A stretch of 64,000 nucleotides of DNA from Brevibacillus choshinensis (GTDB taxonomy: Bacteria > Bacillota > Bacilli > Brevibacillales > Brevibacillaceae), in NCBI RefSeq assembly GCF_016811915.1, contig NZ_CP069127.1:471501-535500 (forward strand). The letters are read 5' to 3'. The notes beneath the pieces were generated by a model that saw nothing but the letters and a program-made list of their open reading frames with translations, was not told the DNA's origin and ran no database searches. The position numbers and the translations under genes were made by a program. Within the stretch, counting starts at the first letter, position 1. Each line of letters starts with the position of its first letter. This document shows positions 35,091 to 44,087 of this stretch, piece by piece.

Positions 35091-35138
35091 GAAAAAGCCC
35101 TTCTTCGCATGTCTGCCATGCCGGAAGGGCTTTTTGCA
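35090..35138 (+). terminator. Terminator of the pst operon
   Basis: AAAAAGCCCTTC and GAAGGGCTTTTT form a 12-bp stem. Confidence 0.88.
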
Positions 35139-35157
35139 TGCAATCGGTAGGAGCGAT

Positions 35158-35190
35158 GAGAAAAGCTCTCCTAGGCGGAGAGCTTTTCTT
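35158..35190 (-). terminator. Hairpin at the end of the chemoreceptor gene
   Basis: GAAAAGCTCTCC and GGAGAGCTTTTC form a perfect 12-bp stem with a 5-nt loop. It overlaps the last codons of the reverse-strand gene. Confidence 0.7.
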
Positions 35191-37198
35191 CGGTTTGAAA
35201 GAAGCTGATTTCCTGCTCCAGATCTTCAATGATGGCAGTGAGCCGCTCTGAATCGTGCAGGAACTGTTCGGATAGGGAGAGGCTCTCTTGCGTAGCGGCA
35301 ACCGCTTGCTGCGTGCCAGAGACGACTTCCTGAGCAGATAACGAGAGGTTGTCCACTCGCTTCTGAATGGATTGACTTTGCTGATGGATGGAGACGGAAA
35401 GCTGTCTGATCGTTTCAAACTGTGAAGTGATCGTCTCGCTGATATGGACGGTTTGTTGGAAGATATCCGTCGCTTGATGGAGTGTCTGAATGCCGCTGAT
35501 CGTCGTGTGATCCGTCAGCTCCAGACAATCGGAGACTCGCTCCATCCGTGTCTCCCCTGATTGAATGACCTGTTCGATGCGGGCAGTCGCTTCTTCGGTT
35601 TGCTCGGACAAGAGTCGGATTTCATCGGCAACGATTCCGAAGCCCAGCCCGGCCTGGCCCGCTCGAGATGCCTCGATCCGTGCATTGAAGGACAGCAGCT
35701 TGGTTCGTTTGGATATTTGCGAGATCAGGTCGAGGATCTCACGGATATCCACCATGCTTTCTTTCATCGCCGACATGGCGTGGAGCGAGGATTTCATGTC
35801 TTCCGAGATCTTGAGCATGCTGTCCTTTAATGAATCGATGGATGAGGATGCCTTCACGCTTTGCTTCACGGATTCCCGGTTTTGCTGGACTGCGGATTCC
35901 ATAGAGTCTGTGATGCGAGACATTTCCGATGTGATGTGAGCCATGATGGAGTGGATATCATCGATCTGCACCTGCTGATGGTCCATTTCCTGCGAGAGTC
36001 GCTCCGTTACGGTTACTACTTCGCTCTGCATGGCGTGTGAGTGACGAGACCCGTTTCCGACAGTATGGGCGACCTGCTTGACATCCACGAGCACATGCTG
36101 GATTTTGCCGATGATCGAACGAATCTGCTGACTCATGCTATTGAAGCTGTCTGCGAGCTGGCGGATCTCGTCATTGCTATGAACCTTCATCGTTTGAAAC
36201 AGATTGCCTTCACTGAAGGAGGACATTTTTTGCTGGACTTCCTTGACCGGTTTGATGATTTTGCGGACGAACAAGTATAAAAGAGCGGCGAGTGCGCAAA
36301 GCCCGACGATGGATATTGCGAGAATCGTCAGCTGCAGCGCATGGACTTCCCGCTTGACCTCCGCTACGGATTGAACGACGATCATGCCCCATTTGAGCGA
36401 CGGGTCGTACTGATAGGCAGCGTAATAATCAGCTCCGCTAAGCGTCAGTTGCTTGAATCCGGATTGACCCGCCACCACATCTTGAACGACGCTGAGCTGG
36501 TTCATGTCAGGTCTCTTGAGGGCATACGTCTTGTCAGGATGAGCGACAAGCTTTCCTACCCGGTCGACGATCATGGCGTATCCCGTGTCACCCAGCTTGA
36601 TCTGTCCGATGAACTCACTGAGCTTGGGAACAGAGACGAAGGCTACGATCACTCCGACGGCTTCTTCGTCTTCGTTACGCAACGGGAGGGATACGGCGAT
36701 CTTGGGAAATTCGGTCTGGGAAAACTGGAAAACATCTGAAACGAATGTGGTTTTTTGGTCGATGGCTCCTGTAAACCAGTCTGTCTTTCGCGGATCGTAG
36801 TCAGTGCTCAGTGGTGAGCTGGGAAAGGTCAGGTAACGCCCATCCGTCGTCGCTACTTGGATTTCGGAGATGGTTGGATTGCTTGTCACGATATCGGACA
36901 GGATCCCGAATGTTTGTCCGTTTGACAGTTTGCTGTTTTTGTACGTGGAACCAAAGGACTGCAAGGCGGTTTCGATGGTGTGCACACGACTGACGGCTTT
37001 CTGCAAGGCAGAACCGGTGGCATCTTTCAACTGCTGGTTGGTTTTTTCATTCAGCATGGCTTCGGATTGATGACTGATGAAAAATGCTGCGATGGACATC
37101 ATGCCGACGACCATGGCCAATATTCCGAAGAACAGCCGGGTGAAGATGGAGCGATAATGAATAGACGAATTGCCGTTACGTTTTTTTCTCAGCATCAA
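35171..37198 (-). CDS. Methyl-accepting chemotaxis protein (dCache sensor)
   Basis: A 675-residue transmembrane chemoreceptor. First helix about residues 20-42, an extracellular dCache-type sensor (about 45-285, with TDYDPRKTDWFTGAI and YAMIVDRVGKLVAHPD), second helix about 288-310, HAMP, and a C-terminal signalling domain whose tip carries LLSFNARIEASRAGQAGLGF. It should bind a small ligand outside and control CheA. It is encoded against the pst genes and separates the two pstB copies, so a phosphate-related ligand or regulation is possible but unproven. Confidence 0.94.
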   Translation of the reverse strand: MMLRKKRNGNSSIHYRSIFTRLFFGILAMVVGMMSIAAFFISHQSEAMLNEKTNQQLKDATGSALQKAVSRVHTIETALQSFGSTYKNSKLSNGQTFGILSDIVTSNPTISEIQVATTDGRYLTFPSSPLSTDYDPRKTDWFTGAIDQKTTFVSDVFQFSQTEFPKIAVSLPLRNEDEEAVGVIVAFVSVPKLSEFIGQIKLGDTGYAMIVDRVGKLVAHPDKTYALKRPDMNQLSVVQDVVAGQSGFKQLTLSGADYYAAYQYDPSLKWGMIVVQSVAEVKREVHALQLTILAISIVGLCALAALLYLFVRKIIKPVKEVQQKMSSFSEGNLFQTMKVHSNDEIRQLADSFNSMSQQIRSIIGKIQHVLVDVKQVAHTVGNGSRHSHAMQSEVVTVTERLSQEMDHQQVQIDDIHSIMAHITSEMSRITDSMESAVQQNRESVKQSVKASSSIDSLKDSMLKISEDMKSSLHAMSAMKESMVDIREILDLISQISKRTKLLSFNARIEASRAGQAGLGFGIVADEIRLLSEQTEEATARIEQVIQSGETRMERVSDCLELTDHTTISGIQTLHQATDIFQQTVHISETITSQFETIRQLSVSIHQQSQSIQKRVDNLSLSAQEVVSGTQQAVAATQESLSLSEQFLHDSERLTAIIEDLEQEISFFQTEEKLSA

Positions 37199-37278
37199 GT
37201 GCTCTCCCCTTATATGACAAAACGTTCAGCTTCATTGTAGGAGTTGCCAAGGAGGGAGTATATGGTTTGGCAGTAACA

Positions 37279-37361
37279 TTTACCAGATCTTTACCTTGGG
37301 TGAAATCTTTATGGAAACTTAATAAAGATCATACAGAGTCCTAACATTGGCAAGCTATAGT
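37279..37361. promoter_or_regulatory. Candidate PhoP-like repeats between chemoreceptor and second pstB
   Basis: TTTACC at 37279 and again at 37290 are 11 nt apart, followed at the same spacing by weaker TGAAAT and TGGAAA. TATAGT at 37356 is a possible -10 for pstB copy 2. The match to the PhoP consensus is partial. The region is shared by divergent genes. Confidence 0.4.
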
Positions 37362-37404
37362 GAATGAGAAAGTATGACGCCATTTACGAAGGAGCGAAAA
37401 CCGT

Positions 37405-38157
37405 ATGAGTGTGATTGCAGTCCGGGAGTTAAACCTCTTCTACGGTAATAAGCAGGCCCTCTATGATATAAATCTTGATGTGGAATCCCATTCGATCACT
37501 GCTTTGATCGGCCCGTCTGGCTGCGGGAAATCGACCTTTCTGCGGACATTGAATCGGATGAATGATTCCGTCGCAAATACAAAGATCACGGGAAGCGTAA
37601 AAGTGTTTGACGAAGACATCTACAGCTCGAGCGTTGAGGTGGAGCGTCTGCGAAAAAATATCGGGATGGTGTTCCAGCATCCGAATCCGTTTCCCAAAAG
37701 CATTTACGATAACATCACGTATGGCCCCAAGCTGCACGGTTTGACCGACCGTGACAAGCTGGACGAGATCGTGGAGAACAGCTTGAAAGCGGCTGCGTTG
37801 TGGGACGAGGTCAAAGATGTGTTGAAAAAGCCTGCGACGGGGCTGTCTGGCGGTCAACAACAGCGTCTGTGCATTGCGCGTGCGCTCGCTGTTCAGCCCA
37901 AAATCTTGCTGATGGATGAACCGACATCTGCTCTGGACCCGATCTCGACGGCCAAAATCGAAGAGTTGCTGGAGGAGCTGAAAAGCGTGTACACGATTGT
38001 CATCGTGACGCACAACATGCAGCAGGCAGCGCGTATTTCTGACAAGACCGCCTTTTTCCTCAATGGCGAATTGGTCGAGTTTGACATGACGCCGGCAATC
38101 TTCCAAAATCCATGCGATAAACGAACAGAGGATTATATTACCGGACGTTTCGGATAA
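37405..38157 (+). CDS. pstB: Phosphate ABC transporter ATP-binding protein PstB (copy 2)
   Basis: A 250-residue ATPase with Walker [10 protein letters not shown], signature LSGGQQQR and Walker [13 protein letters not shown]. It is clearly a PstB and close to copy 1. GAAGGAG precedes the ATG. It stands alone between the chemoreceptor and arsB, with its own promoter region and terminator. In B. subtilis two pstB genes end the pst operon; here the second appears to have been separated by the chemoreceptor gene. Confidence 0.94.
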   Translation: MSVIAVRELNLFYGNKQALYDINLDVESHSITALIGPSGCGKSTFLRTLNRMNDSVANTKITGSVKVFDEDIYSSSVEVERLRKNIGMVFQHPNPFPKSIYDNITYGPKLHGLTDRDKLDEIVENSLKAAALWDEVKDVLKKPATGLSGGQQQRLCIARALAVQPKILLMDEPTSALDPISTAKIEELLEELKSVYTIVIVTHNMQQAARISDKTAFFLNGELVEFDMTPAIFQNPCDKRTEDYITGRFG

Positions 38158-38180
38158 GGACGAATTGTAGTAAGGTAGGA

Positions 38181-38210
38181 AGAGTAGGCTCATGAGTCTG
38201 CTCTTTTTCG
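38181..38210 (+). terminator. Terminator after pstB copy 2
   Basis: AGAGTAG and CTGCTCT pair (one wobble) around CTCATGAG, followed by TTTT. Confidence 0.75.
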
Positions 38211-38268
38211 CGTTTTTCAGCAGGATCAATTGAACGACAAACCATGGTCAAAAGAGGAGAATTTTAAA

Positions 38269-39561
38269 GTGGTCTTTATCTCAGTACTCATTTTTATCGC
38301 TACACTGACCTTGGTGATTTGGCAGCCGCGGGGATTGTCAATCGGTTATCCGGCAGTCGGAGGAGCCCTCCTGGCGCTGGCTACAGGCGTAGTGACGTTT
38401 GCGGACGTGGCAGAGGTTACGTCCATTGTCTGGAACGCGACGTTTGCACTTGTCGGGATCATTATCATTTCGCTTGTTTTGGATGAAATCGGATTTTTTG
38501 AATGGGCGGCCTTGCACATGGCCCGGCTGGCAAAGGGTAGCGGCCGCTTGATGTTCACGTACGTCATCTTGCTGGGAACGGTCGTCTCTGCGCTCTTTAC
38601 CAACGACGGTACGGCATTGATACTGACCCCGATCGTCCTGGCGCAGGTGCGTGCGCTGCGGCTCGATCCCAAGATGGTGCTGGCTTTCGTGATGGCCAGC
38701 GGATTCATTGCGGATACGAGCTCGCTTCCCTTTGTGGTGAGCAATCTGGTGAATATCGTCTCCGCGGATTATTTCGGGATCGGTTTTGCGGAGTACGCTG
38801 CGCGGATGGTGCTGCCCACGCTCTTTTCCGCGGGTGCGAGTCTTGCTGTCCTGTTTTTCTATTTTCGCGGTAGCATCCCCAAAGTGGTGGATGTGACGCA
38901 GCTGAAAAGTCCTCGTGAGGCTATTCGAGACCAGAGGCTGTTCCTTCTGGCTTGGCCGATTCTCGCGGTGCTGCTAGTCGGATTTTTTATGAGTGAGTCC
39001 TTCCACGTCCCCGTCTCTTTTATCGTCACAGGAGCTGCACTCATCTTCTGCTTGGCTGCCAAAAGCAGCCCGGTTATCCAGATGCGCCGCATACTGAAGG
39101 AAGCTCCGTGGGTCGTCGTCATTTTTTCCATCGGGATGTACGTAGTGGTCTGGGGCTTGCACAATGCGAAATTGACGGATCTGGTGAAAGCGATGCTGGA
39201 TACGCTGATGGATGACGGGTTGCTGGCCATGACGATCGGAGCTGGCTTTATTTCCGCCATCCTTTCGTCCCTGATGAACAACCTGCCGACCGTGATATTT
39301 AACGCCCTTGCCATCGACTCTACGGGGGCAGACGGAATCATGCGCGAAGCCATGATCTACGCCAACGTCATCGGCAGCGACCTGGGGCCCAAAATCACTC
39401 CGATCGGCTCCCTGGCGACGCTCCTTTGGCTGCACGTTCTCGGCAGAAAAGATGTCAAGATCACGTGGGGGCAATATTTCAGGACAGGCATTGTTCTTAC
39501 AGTGCCGACCTTGCTGATTACACTGTTTGGCTTATATCTGACGTTGATATGGTTCGGTTGA
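38269..39561 (+). CDS. arsB: Arsenite efflux pump ArsB
   Basis: A 430-residue membrane protein with 10-12 helices. The stretches VIWQPRGL near the start, LDEIGFFEWAALHMAR, GSDLGPKITPIGSLATLLWLH and SGFIADTSSLP match ArsB of Gram-positive bacteria, which exports As(III) or Sb(III). The GTG at 38269 has AGAGGAGA upstream and aligns with the N-terminus of known ArsB proteins; a TTG at 38230 would add 13 residues. Neither arsR nor arsC lies beside it; an ArsR-type gene is 2.8 kb downstream. Confidence 0.9.
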   Translation: MVFISVLIFIATLTLVIWQPRGLSIGYPAVGGALLALATGVVTFADVAEVTSIVWNATFALVGIIIISLVLDEIGFFEWAALHMARLAKGSGRLMFTYVILLGTVVSALFTNDGTALILTPIVLAQVRALRLDPKMVLAFVMASGFIADTSSLPFVVSNLVNIVSADYFGIGFAEYAARMVLPTLFSAGASLAVLFFYFRGSIPKVVDVTQLKSPREAIRDQRLFLLAWPILAVLLVGFFMSESFHVPVSFIVTGAALIFCLAAKSSPVIQMRRILKEAPWVVVIFSIGMYVVVWGLHNAKLTDLVKAMLDTLMDDGLLAMTIGAGFISAILSSLMNNLPTVIFNALAIDSTGADGIMREAMIYANVIGSDLGPKITPIGSLATLLWLHVLGRKDVKITWGQYFRTGIVLTVPTLLITLFGLYLTLIWFG

Positions 39562-39565
39562 TGGA

Positions 39566-39606
39566 TTGGCCCGCTGGCAGGATGTTGCCAGCGGTTTTTT
39601 TATTCG
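39566..39606 (+). terminator. Terminator after arsB
   Basis: CCGCTGGCA and TGCCAGCGG form a 9-bp stem followed by TTTTTTTATT. Confidence 0.9.
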
Positions 39607-39680
39607 TGCGCAAAAGACGAGAATAGTACCCCATACACCCGGAAAAAATAGGCGCAAACGAAGAAGAGGAGGAAGTTTCC

Positions 39681-40073
39681 ATGTGGCATGGTTGGCCGAT
39701 TGAACGTGTCCTCATTTTGTTTACAGGACTTGCTTTTGCATTGGTAGCGGTACAGGTCACATTGTTTCACTCCCGACAAAACTTCCGTCACTGGGCGATG
39801 TGGGTGCCTGTCATAGAGCTACCGATATTTGCGGTTACGGCCATTGTTCTTTCCTTTGTGGATGCAGGGTGGCTGCGCTGGGTGTTTGCCTTCATGATGG
39901 TTGTCGGGATGGCTGGAGGGCTGTATGGCGGTTATTTGCACACGGTAGGAGTGGGGCAACGCGTCGGTGGCTTTTCTCAGGGACAGAATTTCCAGGTCGG
40001 GCCGCCGATTATTCTCCCACTGCTCATAACTGCCGTCTCTGCGCTGGGGCTCATTGCCCTGTATTGGGGGTGA
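39681..40073 (+). CDS. Four-helix membrane protein of the GMC dehydrogenase cluster
   Basis: A 130-residue integral membrane protein with about four helices (near residues 7-26, 38-60, 66-86 and 108-129) and a Gly-rich loop GGLYGGYLHTVGVGQRVGG. I do not recognise a heme motif: there are only a few His residues and no CxxCH. GAGGAGG precedes the ATG. It begins a three-gene operon with a gluconate-2-dehydrogenase subunit-3-like protein and a GMC flavoprotein, so it is the likely membrane anchor. That role is inferred. Confidence 0.72.
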   Translation: MWHGWPIERVLILFTGLAFALVAVQVTLFHSRQNFRHWAMWVPVIELPIFAVTAIVLSFVDAGWLRWVFAFMMVVGMAGGLYGGYLHTVGVGQRVGGFSQGQNFQVGPPIILPLLITAVSALGLIALYWG

Positions 40074-40079
40074 TGGCAC

Positions 40080-40679
40080 ATGGCAGAAGAACGTCGATAT
40101 CCCGGCTATGACGTCTGGGAGCAGCATACCGAGTGGGATGGTCACACGAAAAAGGTCGTGGGCGCCAGACGAACGCCGCAGGTCTCCCATCAGTTTTTTA
40201 CGCAGCCGGAGGCCATGCTGCTGCAGACGATCGTCAGTGTGCTCGTGGATGACCATCGCTTGGAAGTGCTGACCTACATCACGCAGCATCTGGATGATTC
40301 CGCGGCGAGTCCGATTGGGGAATCCCAGCGAAAGGTCGGATTACCTCCGAAAAAGGAGCTTTATCGGCTGGGGCTTGCAGGGGTGGATGCTGTGAGTCAC
40401 GAGAAGTACGGAGCAGGCTTTGTGGCATTGAAGCCCGAGCAGCAGCAGGAAGTTTTGCAGGCCATTTCACAAAGCCAGACCGAACATGGGCAAGCGTGGG
40501 CAGGAGTGGTCCCGGCAGACTTTTTCAAGCGAATCCTCCATGATACCGTGTCGGCGTATTATTCGCACCCGCTGGTCTGGTCCGATATCGGCTATGGGGG
40601 ACCAGCTTATCCGCGCGGGTATGTCCGAGTGGAGAAAGGATTGACAGATCCGTGGGAGGCGAAAGCAGATGGCAAGTGA
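40080..40679 (+). CDS. Gluconate 2-dehydrogenase subunit 3 family protein
   Basis: A 199-residue member of the Gluconate_2-dh3 family (QFFTQPEAMLLQTIVSVLV at the start of the domain, DFFKRILHDTVSAYYSHP near the end). Subunit 3 normally carries a twin-arginine signal and travels with the flavoprotein; here there is no signal peptide, so the complex should face the cytoplasm. It starts 6 nt after the membrane gene and overlaps the GMC gene by 11 nt. Confidence 0.88.
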   Translation: MAEERRYPGYDVWEQHTEWDGHTKKVVGARRTPQVSHQFFTQPEAMLLQTIVSVLVDDHRLEVLTYITQHLDDSAASPIGESQRKVGLPPKKELYRLGLAGVDAVSHEKYGAGFVALKPEQQQEVLQAISQSQTEHGQAWAGVVPADFFKRILHDTVSAYYSHPLVWSDIGYGGPAYPRGYVRVEKGLTDPWEAKADGK

Positions 40680-42309
40680 TGACCGGGTCATGCACCATAG
40701 CGATCACTATGATGGGCATCGTTCCCGCCATATGGACAATCGGAAATACGCAGATGGAGCGGATGTGTGCATCGTGGGAGCCGGTGCAGCTGGCGGGGTG
40801 CTCGCCTACGAGCTGGCAAAAGCCGGACTTCGCGTAGTCGTGATCGAAGCAGGGCCATTCTGGGATCCCCAGAGCGATTTTGCCAGCGACGAGCTGTCCA
40901 TGCGGCGATTGGCCTGGCAGGAGACGCGGCTCGTGGCGGGGAAAGATCCTCTGCGACTGGGGCACAACAATTCAGGGCGTGGAGTAGGGGGAGGAACCGT
41001 TCATTTTACGGGTGTATTCCTGCGGTTTCATGAAAGTGATTTTAAGATCAAGACATTGGATGGGGTAGGCGAAGATTGGCCGATCACCTATCAGGATCTG
41101 GCTCCGTATTACGACAAGATCGAACGGGAAATTGCCGTCTCCGGACCCTCGCATTTTCCGTGGGGTGCATTTCGCGGGCCCTATCCATACCCGGTGCGTG
41201 AGCCGATCAGCGCCAATTCCCAGCTGTTTCGAGAGGCTTGCGAAAAGCTGGGCTACGATAGCGTGGTTGCACCGCTTGCGATCCTGTCTGGGCCGTTCGA
41301 TGGGCGGCCGCCGTGCATCAATCGGGGGTTTTGCAATCAGGGCTGTATGCCGAATGCCAAGTACAGCGGATTGATCCACCATATTCCAAAGGCTATTGCG
41401 GAAGGAGCGGAAGTGCTGTCCGACTGCATGGTCACGGAAATATTGACGGCAGGCGACAAGGTCAGTGGCGTGCTGTTTACGCACGATGGCTTGACGCACC
41501 GGCAGATGGCCCGGGTCGTCATTTTGGCAGGCTTTGTGATTGAAACGCCACGGCTGCTCTTGAATTCGGCGACCTCCCGATTCCCGGACGGCCTTGCCAA
41601 TTCCAGCGGGTGGGTAGGCAAAGCGATCATGCCGCATTCCAGCCACGACGTGTACGGTCGTCTTCCTGACGAAGTGCGGCTGTACAAAGGGACCCCGGTG
41701 CTTGCACTCACGCAGCATTTCTATGAGACTGAACGTGATCGCGGATTTGCTAGGGGCTATACCTTGAACGCGCACGGAGCAAGACCTGTCTCCATGGCAG
41801 GAGCGATTGCAGCTGAACGTGTGGACGGATCGTTTTTATGGGGGAAACAGCTCCGGGAGACGATGCTGGACTACAACATGTACGCGCGAGTGACGCTCGT
41901 AGGGGAAGTGCTGCCTCATCCGGACAATGCCATTACGCTCAGTGGGGAAAAAGATGAATACGGAATGCCTGTCCCCAAAGTAACCTTCAGCTACCAGGAA
42001 AATGACCGCTTGCTCTATCAGCATGCCATAGGCACAATGGAGCAGATCATAGAAGCCATGGGTGGAATACCGGAGCACGTCGTCTCGGATACGGCACATT
42101 TGATGGGAGGATGTCGGATGGGGAACGATCCATCGACCTCGGTCGTAAACGAGTTTGGTCAGTCGCACGACATTTCCAACCTTTTCATAGCAGGTGCTTC
42201 TACCTTTGTCACATCCAGTGCCAGCAATCCGACAAACACAGTAATGGCGCTGGCTGCACGCACCGCGGATAAGCTGATCGAGGCCATGAAACAGCGTGAT
42301 GTCCCGTGA
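40669..42309 (+). CDS. GMC family FAD-dependent oxidoreductase
   Basis: A 546-residue flavoprotein. The FAD dinucleotide motif is VCIVGAGAAGGVLAYELAK, followed by the acidic strand end VVIEAG; a second FAD-contacting stretch is RGVGGGTVHFTG; the C-terminal GMC domain has HLMGGCRMG and SASNPTNTVMALAAR. Such enzymes oxidise sugar acids or alcohols. No Tat or Sec signal is seen. GGAGGCGA precedes the ATG, which lies within the subunit-3 gene. The substrate is unknown; the electron acceptor could be a quinone via the small membrane protein. Confidence 0.92.
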   Translation: MASDDRVMHHSDHYDGHRSRHMDNRKYADGADVCIVGAGAAGGVLAYELAKAGLRVVVIEAGPFWDPQSDFASDELSMRRLAWQETRLVAGKDPLRLGHNNSGRGVGGGTVHFTGVFLRFHESDFKIKTLDGVGEDWPITYQDLAPYYDKIEREIAVSGPSHFPWGAFRGPYPYPVREPISANSQLFREACEKLGYDSVVAPLAILSGPFDGRPPCINRGFCNQGCMPNAKYSGLIHHIPKAIAEGAEVLSDCMVTEILTAGDKVSGVLFTHDGLTHRQMARVVILAGFVIETPRLLLNSATSRFPDGLANSSGWVGKAIMPHSSHDVYGRLPDEVRLYKGTPVLALTQHFYETERDRGFARGYTLNAHGARPVSMAGAIAAERVDGSFLWGKQLRETMLDYNMYARVTLVGEVLPHPDNAITLSGEKDEYGMPVPKVTFSYQENDRLLYQHAIGTMEQIIEAMGGIPEHVVSDTAHLMGGCRMGNDPSTSVVNEFGQSHDISNLFIAGASTFVTSSASNPTNTVMALAARTADKLIEAMKQRDVP

Positions 42310-42401
42310 GCATTCACGGAACTTTTACGTTCATCTCTTCCCCACCGAACAAAACATATTGTATACTGGGAAACAGATAAGCAAGGCAAAGGTGGGTTAG
42401 T

Positions 42402-42737
42402 ATGGATATGGATTTAATGCAGGTACTGTTTTTGTCCGAGGTTTATAAGCTGCTTGGTGACAAGACGCGACTGACGATCATGGCTCTCCTGCAAGTGCAG
42501 TCCCTATGTGTTCGTGATCTCGTGGAGATTCTGCAGACTTCCCAACCCTCTGTTTCCCAGCACTTAGCGAAGTTAAAGACACATGGTTTGGTAAAAGAGC
42601 GGAGGAAGGGACCATGGGTTTTCTACTCGGTAAATACAGAGTGCGCTCCTGCAGTTCAGCAGATTTTGTCTAATTTGCCGGATATGTCGCCTGTCATCAA
42701 ACAAAAATCAGCCGAGAATGAACCATCTTTCGGCTGA
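42402..42737 (+). CDS. ArsR/SmtB family metal-responsive repressor
   Basis: A 111-residue winged-helix repressor: LGDKTRLTIMALL, then SLCVRDLVEIL, then the recognition helix QPSVSQHLAKLKTHGLV. In arsenic-sensing ArsR the middle motif has two cysteines (CVCDL); here Arg replaces the second, so arsenic sensing by the classic site is doubtful. AAAGGTGGG precedes the ATG. It may control arsB, the GMC cluster or a remote gene. Confidence 0.9.
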   Translation: MDMDLMQVLFLSEVYKLLGDKTRLTIMALLQVQSLCVRDLVEILQTSQPSVSQHLAKLKTHGLVKERRKGPWVFYSVNTECAPAVQQILSNLPDMSPVIKQKSAENEPSFG

Positions 42738-42787
42738 TCCGTCTTTTGAAAGCGTTAGATCACTGGAGATCTAGCGCTTTTTTTACG
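42707..42787 (+). terminator. Two successive hairpins ending the arsR-type gene
   Basis: ATCAGCCGA / TCGGCTGAT (9 bp) encloses the stop codon region. It is followed by AAAGCG-TAGAT / ATCTA-GCGCTTT with a tail of Ts, which is the actual terminator. Confidence 0.75.
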
Positions 42788-42866
42788 TGGTAAGAATGGA
42801 ACGCGGCAAGCTTCCATTCTGGAACGCATAAGGGCTTCCGCTATACGCGGTCGCTCATCTGTGATC

Positions 42867-43115
42867 TTACAGCGATAAAGCCTTTTTTATTTCTTCCTTG
42901 TCAAAACCGTGAATGACGTATTCCTCGCCATTGTCTTTCTTGATATGAGTGACAGGGGTCATGCTGGCACCCAGATTGATGGCTTCCTGGAAGTACGTGT
43001 CGTTTTTGCGAATATCGCGGTCCTCAAAAGCAACCTGCTGGCTGGTGAGCCACATTTTTTCCTCTTGGCAAGGTCCGCATGTAGTTTGCGTGTAAATAAT
43101 GACGGTAGTAGCCAT
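42867..43115 (-). CDS. Glutaredoxin-like thiol-disulfide protein
   Basis: An 82-residue thioredoxin-fold protein with the redox motif CGPC at residues 13-16 and the cis-proline segment MTPVTHI. Small glutaredoxin/NrdH-type proteins reduce disulfides or bacillithiol adducts. AAAGGAG lies about 11 nt before the ATG. It is a single gene diverging from the SASP gene. Confidence 0.88.
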   Translation of the reverse strand: MATTVIIYTQTTCGPCQEEKMWLTSQQVAFEDRDIRKNDTYFQEAINLGASMTPVTHIKKDNGEEYVIHGFDKEEIKKALSL

Positions 43116-43334
43116 AGGGATGGCGCTCCTTTCTTATTGCAGAAGTAAGAAACATTTCTTTCGCTTTTTAACGGGTAATTCCTGCCTGAGCCTGCACTTC
43201 TGAAAAGGCCCAGTACTTAGCTTGTGCGAATCGGTGCTTTTGCTAACTCGGCGATTTTGGGAAAAACAGGATGGATACCTCCACCTTGACCGGTACAAAT
43301 TATATTCAGTGACGTCGAGGAGGTGAATGGAACG

Positions 43335-43580
43335 ATGCCTAAACAAAACAAACAAGCTGGAATGAACCGTGCACAAAATGCTGCTACTGAATTCGCTAGC
43401 GAGACCAACGTGTCTGAGGTTCGCCGTCAGAACCAACAATCCGCTGCGAACACTGGTGCTGGTGCAGCTGGTCAAACCGCTACTGAATTTGGTAGCGAGA
43501 CCAACGCGTCTGAGGTTCGCCGTCAGAACCAACAATCCGCAGCGCGATCTGCTGGCCAAGCTGGCCAAGCTACTGAGTAG
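43335..43580 (+). CDS. sspE: Gamma-type small acid-soluble spore protein
   Basis: An 81-residue spore storage protein. Two near-identical repeats, ATEFASETNVSEVRRQNQQ and ATEFGSETNASEVRRQNQQ, contain the TEF-(A/G)-SE site cut by the germination protease GPR. Gln, Asn and Ala dominate, as expected. AGGAGGTGA lies 9 nt before the ATG at 43335; a GTG at 43323 overlaps that site. Expression should be forespore-specific (SigG); a candidate -10 CAAATTA is weak. Confidence 0.93.
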   Translation: MPKQNKQAGMNRAQNAATEFASETNVSEVRRQNQQSAANTGAGAAGQTATEFGSETNASEVRRQNQQSAARSAGQAGQATE

Positions 43581-43588
43581 TAGCAAGG

Positions 43589-43626
43589 CACTGCAACCCT
43601 CGCTTCTTGGCGGGGGTTGTTTTTAT
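43589..43626 (+). terminator. Terminator after the SASP gene
   Basis: GCAACCC-CGC and GCG-GGGTTGT form the stem, followed by TTTTATTT. Confidence 0.8.
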
Positions 43627-43700
43627 TTCACCTTGCCAACAATGGATGGGGAGTGATACGTTGACAGCAGAAATATGCAGGACAGGAGCGGAATGGATTC

Positions 43701-44087
43701 ATGATTCTAGGTATTGGCATCGATATGATTGAAATCGAACGAATCGATAGACTGTTGAAGAGGCAGCCGAAAGCTTGCCAGCGTTTTTTAACCGAGGCGG
43801 AGCGGGCGCTGCTTGCGGGAAAGTCTGAGACGAGGCAGTCCGAGCTGGTAGCAGGACGTTACGCTGCCAAGGAAGCGGGAGCAAAAGCTCTGGGGACAGG
43901 GATCGGGGAGGTATTGAGCTTTCTGGACATGGAAATACTGCCGAGCCGCAGTGGAAAGCCAGAGATGTCATTCCAACCAGAAGTCTATCGAAGACTTGGG
44001 CTGGAGCCTTCTCGCATTCGGGTTCACCTGAGCATTTCCCATAGCCAATCTCATGCGATTGCGCAGGTTGTTGTGGAAGAGCTGTAA
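43701..44087 (+). CDS. acpS: Holo-[acyl-carrier-protein] synthase AcpS
   Basis: A 128-residue enzyme that transfers phosphopantetheine from CoA to acyl carrier protein. It has the N-terminal [12 protein letters not shown] with the magnesium-binding Asp, the RFLTEAE segment and [17 protein letters not shown] with the catalytic Glu. Length is typical. As in B. subtilis it precedes ydcC and alr. Confidence 0.95.
   Translation: MILGIGIDMIEIERIDRLLKRQPKACQRFLTEAERALLAGKSETRQSELVAGRYAAKEAGAKALGTGIGEVLSFLDMEILPSRSGKPEMSFQPEVYRRLGLEPSRIRVHLSISHSQSHAIAQVVVEEL

Noticed and set aside
43134..43586. Reverse-strand 150-codon frame over the SASP gene
   Set aside because: The forward frame has two perfect SASP repeats and a strong ribosome site; the reverse frame is its shadow.
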